From contig RPFO01000017.1 in the NCBI GenBank assembly GCA_009746045.1, positions 1,849,452-1,913,451 of the forward strand: a stretch of 64,000 nucleotides of DNA, read 5' to 3'. The notes below the pieces were generated by a model. The model made no database searches. It worked only from the letters and a program-made list of their open reading frames with translations, and was not told the origin of the DNA. Origin of the DNA: Mesostigma viride (taxonomy: Eukaryota > Streptophyta > Mesostigmatophyceae > Mesostigmatales > Mesostigmataceae). This document shows positions 56,600 to 64,000 of this stretch, one piece after another (the stretch's first letter is position 1; each line of letters starts with the position of its first letter). The translations under genes and the position numbers were made by a program.

Positions 56600-56935
56600 T
56601 TAAATTTAATTTTAAGTATAACATGACGTACTCCGTGGGGAGATCATGTAGCACATATTCCCAATTACTTGATGGATGGAGGTGAGCGAAGCCGCGAAAC
56701 CTAACTAAGCTAACTCAAAGCTAATCTTATTAATCTAGAAAATCCTTACTACTCTACTCAGCAAAGCGCCCCTTCCTCCTGGGGGGGTGGGGCCAGGGGC
56801 TTGCATGCCCACAGGCCGGGCTGGCGTGTGGGCCTGGACAATGGTCTGCCACCTCTTGTTCTGCATAGCAGTCGGAGCAAGAGAGATGGAGGAAATCAAT
56901 TAATTAATTCATTAATAACATACCTCCGTGGGGAG
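56600..56935 (-). mobile_element. LINE 3' end, copy A
   Basis: The minus strand encodes a short tail resembling copy B (GGRKGRFAE-like) and then a 3' region with TCTAGATTAATAAG and CGCGGCTTCGCTCACC. It is an inverted relative of 62690-63090. Confidence 0.65.
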
Positions 56936-56946
56936 GATACGTTTAA

Positions 56947-58650
56947 CCCTTAAACCGTACTCGGTCCGTTTTAGTGGACTGAGTTTTTCTCAGTCCTATT
57001 AAACGGACCGAGTTTGTGGCAGAACTAGCTATAATTCTAGCATACTTTTGAATATTCTGTTTGGACCAGCTTCGAGATCTAGATTTGTACTTTCACGTAC
57101 ACCCCTGGTTTGCTACTTTTGGACACCTGGACAGGGACCTATGGTCAAGGAAAGTAGGGGGGGTACCATGGCCAAACGAGGACGACGTGAATAAAAATTA
57201 TTCACGTCCGCGGCTATGGTGGCACAAACAACTGACTGGGGCGAGAGCATGGCTTGACGTATTCGACTGAAACTTTGTAGACATCATCCCTAGGTCTTGT
57301 AAATGCTATTTGCCTAGCCATGCAACATTTACAAATGCCTAGATATGTCTCGAGGTTATGTGGCGGCGCAGCAAATCGCGTGAGCAGCCAGGCGATGACA
57401 GTGCAAGCTGTACTTGTTGCTTGGCAGAAAATGTTCGGATTTTTGCGTATGGATGAGTTATTTACGTCGTTCCTAGCACAGTTGACCATCAATGGCGGCC
57501 AGGACATGCTTGCGGCTACGTTCGTCGGGTGGGCGTGCTAGCTCCTGCAAACAAGGTAATCTGCGGTTTCGACCAGGTACGTTTTAGCCTTTTATCATGT
57601 CTCAGTGACCGCGCATGTGTCATATATTGTTTCGATACCAGACTCGGGGCTATAATCGAAGCTTTATGACTGTCTTTTTGTTGTTTTATTGCTTCTGTGC
57701 ATAGGCTTGTGATGGTTGGGTAGTAATGTTACCTCGGCCAGATTTTGGACGAGTTTTGACTGCTTTTAGCGTATGCTACAACATGAATGTCGGTATAACG
57801 ACAGATATCGTTTGTAATAATGTTCAGTGTGATGATACGATGCTTTCCGTTGCTTAAACAACTCAGGACGAGTGTTTTTCTGCCCAGTTCTAGGCATGCA
57901 TGCTGGCCAAGTCCGCCTTCTTTTTGTGTGTTTGCTGTGTGTTAGAGACATAGAGATGCCTGGGATCTGCTTGCATTTAAGCATCAGCAAGTTGCTAATT
58001 TTGTTTCTTTCCTTTTTCCTTGTATTTTGAAGTTGTTTGTAGCGTATAGGGTACGTTGGTAATAAGCTCCTTGCATGTGCCTTCTACGCGTGCTTTCTGC
58101 CCAATGGCACTAGATTTACAGTATTATATAGCATGAGCTGCTGTTTTATATGCTGGAAATGTGTTGGAGGATGCATGTGTGGCCAGCTATGATGTTTTAT
58201 GCCACATTGGGATAGGAAACCAAAACGGTAGTGCTAGCCACCCCCCCAAAAAAACTCAGTCCTATTAAACGGACTGAGCTATTTTGGGATTTTTGCTAGC
58301 TAGCTTGTGCAGTTCTGTAGCATGTCATGTTGTGAATGCATTGATGGCATGCCTGTGATATAAAGTAACTGCCTTTGAAATTCCAGGGCCTATATATTTG
58401 TGTAAGTGGTCCATATTGCATGATGTATGTCTCAAACCCCATTTTTCCGTACCCCCCTGGGGTTGGTGCTATTTATAGCACCCAAAAGTCATAGATATGG
58501 GACCGGTGACATGTCCCCAAAGAAATTCAACATAAATGCATGCTTGGTACCAAGGGGTGGCCAGAAATTGTTTTTAGGCCATACACAACAAATGTGCAAA
58601 GATGTGCAACTCAGTCCGTTTTTTAGGACTGAGTTGCTACGGTTTAAGGG
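56947..58650. mobile_element. piggyBac-like DNA transposon, 1.7 kb, TTAA target duplication
   Basis: TTAA (56943-56946) is followed by CCCTTAAACCGTA. The right end reads TACGGTTTAAGGG followed by TTAA (58651-58654). TTAA duplication and CCC... ends are the hallmark of the piggyBac superfamily. Inside, just past each end and again at 56987 and 58253, are palindromes of the type CTCAGTCC...GGACTGAG. Two short open frames (57061-57270, 57320-57541) lack recognisable DDD transposase motifs, so it is probably non-autonomous or decayed. Confidence 0.8.
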
Positions 58651-58784
58651 TTAACACATATCCCTGAGAAGGGGCATGTGCATGGTTTTTAATACATGCT
58701 AGGCGACAACCTGCGTGTGGTGGGTGTAAACTACCACCTACTCGCGGGGGTGCACAACTGAGCTGCACCTGCAGCACCATGTAA

Positions 58785-58850
58785 ATGTTAATTAATTAAT
58801 TAATTAATTAAACACGTGCTCCCGTTGGGGAGTCATGGAGCACCGAAGTG
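58785..58850 (-). repeat. LINE-type 3' hairpin with (TTAA)n tail
   Basis: The plus strand reads TTAATTAATTAATTAA, then CACGTGCTCCCGTTGGGGAG and TCATGGAGCACC. Confidence 0.8.
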
Positions 58851-59349
58851 CTTTTGATCCCTGTGTGTGCACAACAGGAGAAAAGGCAGAGACCCCCATC
58901 CTCCTTCGTGCTAAAGGCACATGTGCCACAGCTGCACGTACTCGGACACGCTATAAACGATCCGGCAATCTGTGGGTGCAATAAGGTAGACCCATGTGAG
59001 CATGGCATAACAAGGAGCGTGGGCAAGTAATCTGATCATAGCCAGGACGTAGCATGGCTGTACAAGGACTAAGCTAAGGCTATGGCTGGTTGTGTACCGT
59101 GCGTTCGGTTAGCAGTGCACGTGACTAGGTAGTGTTGGCACAGCTAGGCAAACATTCTAAGCATGGCTGCCGTAGCGGCAGTGACTACCAATGGATACAA
59201 GCTAGGGCTATTACGCAAGCTGTTCTAGCCCGCTGGCCGGCCGGGGCGTCCACATCTTGTGCATGGTTGATCATCAGCAGGTCCCCGCACCTCCAGTACA
59301 CCTTGGGCTTCTGGGGGTCCTAGCTGCTTGTGGCGGAGGTATTCCCATT

Positions 59350-59716
59350 AGATCTTTTTTATCAGTGGTTTCCCATTTGCATGCGGGTATTCTGTGTAAA
59401 TGGTGGGAGAGCGATCGCAGCAATGGTGCTTACCCCTAGACACTCCCGGCCGGCGGCCAGTTAGGCTCGAAACACACGCCCTGATATCAAGCAAGCTGTT
59501 TCCGGGCCCACCGTCTAGGTTATCTAGTCGCTCTACACGTAAGCCAGCCATAATTTCAATGAACACAACAGCACAATTGGCTAAACATTTCCATCACCAT
59601 TCAGTATGGCATCATCCTGAACGACTCGAACATGCGGACAACAAGATAACAGCAGGCTCGAGCTACCATGGTCCGGATTCTCCCGATTTCTGGCCTGCGC
59701 TGGTTGTCTCCTTGGT
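59350..59716 (+). mobile_element. Solo Penelope-like 3' end
   Basis: It shares TAGACACTCCCGGCC, AAGCCAGCCATAATTTC and the terminal CCTGCGCTGGTTGTCTCCTT. Confidence 0.9.
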
Positions 59717-59934
59717 ATTCCGGCCACAGGTCGCGTCGCTGCTGCTGCTGAGCGGGGGCGATCAGGTCGATCGTGGTCCAGCGTCCAGGTGAGGTCGTGC
59801 AATTAACCGCTTGCGGCGAGAGAGGAACCGCTGCTTCATCCTCAGGGGAGGGGAAGGTGCATGAGCAGGACTGGTGGGGGAGCCGCCTTGTCCCGTGAGT
59901 GGGGGAGGCGGTGGCACCCACGCAGTTCTACGTC

Positions 59935-61220
59935 ATGCACCTACCAGGCCCATGATGAGGGTAATAAGGAGCTGGTCCTTGAGCTCGTCGGCAAGGGAGG
60001 TTGACGTCTCACCTGGCTTCAGGGGGAAACGGCGCAGCACCACCACTCGGCACTCGCGGCGAGCGCGGTCGGTGGCCTCCCGTTGGTTGGCCCGTGGCGG
60101 CACCTGGTCCTCCAGGTCCTGGAGCTTCGTGCCCGTGGCGATGGCGCGTCGGTGGTTGAGGCGGTCGCTGACCGCAGCAGGTTCGCGTAGGAGAGCTAGC
60201 GGCGGGAGGTCGCCAGCATCAGGACTGCCGAGGTGGCTGGGATGCGATGGTGGCCGTCTCAGCTCAGCTATCTTTGGGACCTGTGTGGCCAGGGCGCCTC
60301 AGTGTGGGCGGTGATGGCTTCAAGCTTGATCTTCATGAGCACACCGCACTTCCCCTCCACCTGGTTGAGGCGGGAGAGGAGTGCGCAGCATGTGCCTCGG
60401 ATGCCTGCGCCGTGGTCTGCAGCGCCGTGAGCTGAGTTTGTAGCTTGTGTGCGACCTTGGTTTCTGTATTGGAGACCTTGGCCTCCACCGTGCATGTTGA
60501 GCTAGCGCTGTAGTCATCAATGTCATCTTCTGGGCCAGCGGCCAGGTCACGTGCTCCTCCAGCACTGCTCGGAGGTCATCCTTGCAGAGGGAGGCAGCCG
60601 GTGTGGCTGCCGGCTGCGCAGGCCACGCAGCCTGGGTTGCGGAGCCGAGCGTCGAGGTCACGTGTGCACAGTTTAATAGCTGGAAGAAGCTAGCTGAAGA
60701 GGATGGCGAGGCGATGGTTGAATGCTGGCAGGGCGAGGAACTCCTCCACCTTGTCGGCGGGGATGGGCCCATCGGGCCCACAACAGAGCTTGTGTTCCCG
60801 GCGTGCGTAATAATGCACTATCTCGGTGCATTCGGCGTGACTCGGGCAGTCGCATCCAGCCGCTGACCGTAAATTAAGCATGCGTAGTCTAGGTACTGTC
60901 GCCATTTGCATGTGTCATAGCAGAATTTCTTGGGCTCTGGCGAGGCGCTGGGCGATGGGTTTGCGGGCCCAGTCGACTGGGCAAGGACGATGGAGATTGG
61001 GTTGGGCTGGGAGCCGGAAAGCTCCTTTTCCAAACCCCGTTTGTAGTTTGCTTTTAATCGGAGTCGTCATAGCTGCAGGCTGCTTGTCACGTGCTGCTTT
61101 TTGGAGTCGATACTGCGTTTCAGCCGTAACGACTACCGTGTACTGGCGAGTGCGTCTTATAAAAAGGCGCATCGAATGCAAGTGGTCTGCATGCTGACCG
61201 AATTTGGGGCTCAGACGCAA
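59935..61220 (-). pseudogene. Probable LINE ORF1-like sequence, frameshifted
   Basis: Minus-strand frames include a coiled-coil-like stretch (VEAKVSNTETKVAHKLQTQL) near 60480. ECRVVVLRRFPLKPGETSTS near 60040 resembles the RRM-type core of LINE ORF1 proteins (a basic strand followed by a conserved E). A cysteine-bearing segment (GCDCPSHAECTEIVHYYARR) lies near 60820. No continuous frame. The order with the RT piece to its right (61.6-62.5 kb) is not the ORF1-ORF2 order, so the two may be separate insertions. Confidence 0.45.
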
Positions 61221-61297
61221 AAGATCGAACTCCGCAGTCAGCCATACCGCCGTCAGCCATTTTCGTTTCGAACCGGATCCACTCGTTTATTTCACAC

Positions 61298-61360
61298 CAT
61301 TAATTAATTAATTAATTAATTAATTAGACTCGTGCTCCCGTTGGGGAGTCACGGAGCATT
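61298..61360 (-). repeat. LINE 3' hairpin and (TTAA)n tail of the element at 61.4-62.5 kb
   Basis: In LINE orientation: TGCTCCGTGACTCCCCAACG, GGAGCACGAG, then TTAATTAA repeats. It follows the (CATC)n run after the ORF2 stop. Confidence 0.75.
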
Positions 61361-61367
61361 AACCCCG

Positions 61368-61532
61368 ATGGATGGATGGATGGATGGATGGATGGATGGA
61401 TGGATGGATGGATGGATGGATGGATGGATGGATGGATGGATGGATGGATGGATGGATGGATATGGATGGATGGATGGATGGATGGATGGATGGATGGATG
61501 GATGGATGGATGGATGGATGCATGGATGGATG
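61368..61532. repeat. (GGAT)n microsatellite
   Basis: About 40 GGAT units with one TAT interruption, located in a LINE 3' untranslated region. Confidence 0.97.
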
Positions 61533-61639
61533 GGTGGGTGCAAACAGTCCTACCGGTCTAATCTATCTACATTGGCTACATACTACATCTATCTAACTGC
61601 ATTCTAACTACAACATCTATCTAGGCAGCCGCACGCTGC

Positions 61640-62525
61640 CCTAGGGGAGCTATCTGGCGTGCCTCCCACGGGATTGCACACGCGGGCGCTTCCCCACTGG
61701 GGGGGGCTCGTTGTCCTCTATGACCTGGGCCCACTTGGCCTTGTCCATCATCTTCTTCCAAATCACGGAGAGGCCTAGGCCGGCCCCCCATGTCCTCTAC
61801 TTAGCTGTTCTTTGAATGTGCGGGCCTTGCGGCGTCTAACATCACTGGGCCCAGCCCACGTCAGGAGGTGCCGGCCAGGCGCTGGGCTGGTCGCAGTCCT
61901 GCGGGGGGGGCACGTGAGGTGTCTACCAGGTTGGTGCGAGCTAGGTGCCCTACTAGCTGCAGGCGTCTTTGCTGGTGATATATGGCATGCCCTGGTACAG
62001 GTCCTCATTGCGGACATGAGCAGCATATCCCACTCTGAAAATGGAACGCAGCATGCTGGTGACCGCGCCGTCCAGCTTGCGGGCCAGGTCGGCGGTGAGG
62101 GTCCACGTCTCGGCTCCATACGTGAGAACGGGAAGGACGAGGACCTTGATTAACAGGTCCTGTTTCTCGATCTTGCCCAGGGGCTTGCGCCACAGGGCCC
62201 GGTACTGGCGTAAAGCGTGCCATGCGAGCCTGGGAGATGCGATGGTCCACATCAACCTCGCAGCTGGGGAGCAGGCTGCCCAGCAGCTTAACTAACGCGG
62301 TCCCGATACAGGACTCGAGAGCCGTCTAGGAGATAGAGGGGCGGCGGTGAGTTGGTGAGCCCAACCGCCAGGGCCTCTGTCTTCTTGCTGACCTCGATCC
62401 AGCCCCACTGCACGGGCCTCGAGAGCCAGGCAGTCAAGCCATGTCTGCACGTGCTCAGCGTCCTCGAAGAGGGTGGTGTCGTCTGCGTAGATGATGTCAC
62501 ACCATGTATTCCAGCATCTATGCAA
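61640..62525 (-). pseudogene. LINE ORF2 3' part: YADD to C terminus
   Basis: Right to left: DIIYADDTTLFEDAEHVQTW (RT motif C), a frameshift to VSKKTEALAVGLTNSPPP, then RALWRKPLGKIEKQDLLIKV and LPVLTYGAETWTLT (the YGAETW motif common after LINE RT domains). The C terminus is WKKMMDKAKWAQVIEDNE then GKRPRVQSRGRHAR and a stop near 61650. Frameshifts make it inactive. Confidence 0.8.
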
Positions 62526-62689
62526 AGTTTCCCTTAATTGGTCTGGCCGGCCCCCAGCGGCTTGGCCAACCAGGTCGGCACATCCTGACCTGGCCCTAAG
62601 GACATAATTCCTAGAAAACTAGGTAAACCTGCCATGAACTACGTACGCCCAGATGTTGCTGGCCGACCTAGTGGTCCCAGCTCAGTTTG

Positions 62690-63090
62690 AACACCGCATT
62701 CACTCCCTCTCTCTTCTTTGAACTGCTATGCACTGAAAACAAAAAGAGGTGGCAGAAGATTGTCCAGGCTCACACGCCAGCCCCTGTGGGCAAGCCCCCT
62801 CCCCCCAAGCGGAAGGGGCGCTTTGCTGAGTAGTGTAGTTAGGATTTTCTAGACTAGATAGCTTAGTGTTAGGTTAGTTCGATTACGCGGCTTCGCCCAC
62901 CCCCACCCATCCAGCAAGGAATATTAATTAATTCATTAATTTAATAGACACGTGACTGCGTCACGTGAGCATAAGTCCTCAGTGGGAGGGGAACATGGGA
63001 TGGAATGGATGGTGCAAGGAATATGTGCTACATGATCTCCCAACGGAGTCATCTTATAATTTTTATCGATGTATTAAATTATATTAATTT
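62690..63090 (+). mobile_element. LINE 3' end, copy B
   Basis: The coding tail ENKKRWQKIVQAHTPAPVGK then KRKGRFAE and stop (62830). A 3' region with ACGCGGCTTCGCCCACC, an AT tail, palindrome CACGTGACTGCGTCACGTG and a GATCTCCCAACGGAG hairpin follow. Confidence 0.7.
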
Positions 63091-63415
63091 AATGCAAAGT
63101 TGCGGACATGGAGTGGAAGATGATCATGGCTAAGCAATGGCTAGGGCATGATGGCGTCTCAGCAGAGAGTGGCTGTCTGCATGGGCAAAGCATGGCTGAC
63201 TCATAGCGGATGCAGTATTCAGGCTGCCCCATGGTCCAGAGCCCACAACAGATAGGCTTGGAACACATTTAGAGGCGCCGGTTTTGGGAGAATATAAAGG
63301 CCTCTCCCAGAGCATGAGGGAGGAAATGCGGTGTCCAAACTGGGCTGGGACGACTAGGTCGGCGCCAGCATGCAACTGACTGGTATGAAGTGAGACAACT
63401 ATATGACTAGTTCAC

Positions 63416-64000
63416 ACTAGCTCTACAAACAGGTCGTGGACCGGCTGGATCGCGTAGTATCTCCGCACATCTGAACCCTGTGATGCCAGATCTCCTTTGC
63501 GGCCGTTACGAGCTTGGCACTGGATTCGTTGTCCACATCGTCGCGTCGCTGCAGCAACACGATGTTTTCTGGCATACGCGGGCTTTTGGTTCCCGCCGCA
63601 CATGTGAAAGTGCTGTCCTCCGGCTTTTTGCCTTTGCACCGTGTGCAGTTCTTGGACGTTTGGAATCATGGCATGGCTAACCTAATGACTGACTAGCTAG
63701 ACCTTTTCAGTGGTTTTCCATTTGCGGGTATTTCCTCGTAAATGGTGGGAGAGCGATCGCAGCAATGGTGCTCACCACTAGACACTCCCGGCCAGTTAGG
63801 CTCGAAACACACGCCCTGATCAAGCATGCTGTTTCCGGGCCCACCGTCTAGGTTATCTAGTCGCTCTACACGTAAGCCAGCCATAATTTCAATGCACAAG
63901 GCTACACATTTTCATCACCATTCATCTTCATCATCCTGAACGACTCGAACTCGCGGACAAGATAACGGCAGGCTCGAGCTACCATGGTCCGGATTCTCCC
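63416..64000 (+). mobile_element. Penelope-like 3' end, 5'-truncated, runs off the window
   Basis: It starts CTCTACAAACAGGTCGTGGA, the last codons of the RT (LYKQVVDRLDRIVSPHI). It continues through the full 3' region to TCCGGATTCTCCC at the window edge. Confidence 0.92.

Noticed and set aside
57061..57541. Transposase genes inside the piggyBac-like element
   Set aside because: The two open frames are short and show no DDD catalytic pattern or cysteine-rich C terminus.

Overview
This is a nuclear genome window from a eukaryote, probably a repeat-rich alga of the green lineage. It carries two spliced housekeeping genes with GC-rich exons and short GT-AG exons scattered through very large introns. 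One of them is a plant-like AP-4 epsilon adaptin. The rest is microsatellites, minisatellites and several classes of transposable element. The exact organism cannot be named from the sequence; a large-genome prasinophyte or chlorophyte is an inference.

The left half (about 2.9-31.1 kb) is one gene on the minus strand, INTS11, the endonuclease of the Integrator complex. I could join 13 exons in phase. They cover the metallo-beta-lactamase and beta-CASP domains with every expected catalytic motif. Only the first few codons and about 150 C-terminal residues are not placed. Its introns hold a mitochondrial cox1 fragment (about 6.9 kb), an almost pure 8-bp array of about 120 copies (5.5-6.5 kb), many other arrays, and, inside one 12.6-kb intron, an 11,063-bp LTR retrotransposon (15483-26545) in antisense orientation. 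That element has 471-bp LTRs with AGTTAG...CTAACT ends and an apparent 5-bp target duplication. It has a copia-like RT and RNase H, but its integrase lies upstream of its protease. The integrase is split by a roughly 3.4-kb intron-less cassette encoding an F-box-like protein, a MYND-finger protein and a small acidic protein. Two giant palindromes lie in this area.

The second gene, AP4E1 (32987-41135, plus strand), starts head to head with INTS11. It has eight exons, all with phase-0 introns, and gives a 954-residue protein.

The strongest unexplained pattern concerns both genes. Short tandem or degenerate copies of the exon end together with its 5' splice site (and in two cases of the 3' splice site) are spread into the adjoining intron. 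This is seen at most AP4E1 introns and several INTS11 introns, and appears to have seeded some of the minisatellites.

The right third (41-64 kb) is mainly transposon-derived. It holds a Penelope-like element with a 588-codon reverse transcriptase and several solo 3' ends, fragments of at least two LINE lineages whose 3' ends carry a hairpin followed by TTAA-rich tails, a piggyBac-like element with TTAA ends and internal palindromes, a small MITE, and a degenerate 190-bp tandem repeat. A single apparently intact intron-less RING-H2 gene lies at 48.8-49.5 kb. Many long open frames in the simple repeats are artefacts of repeat periodicity.
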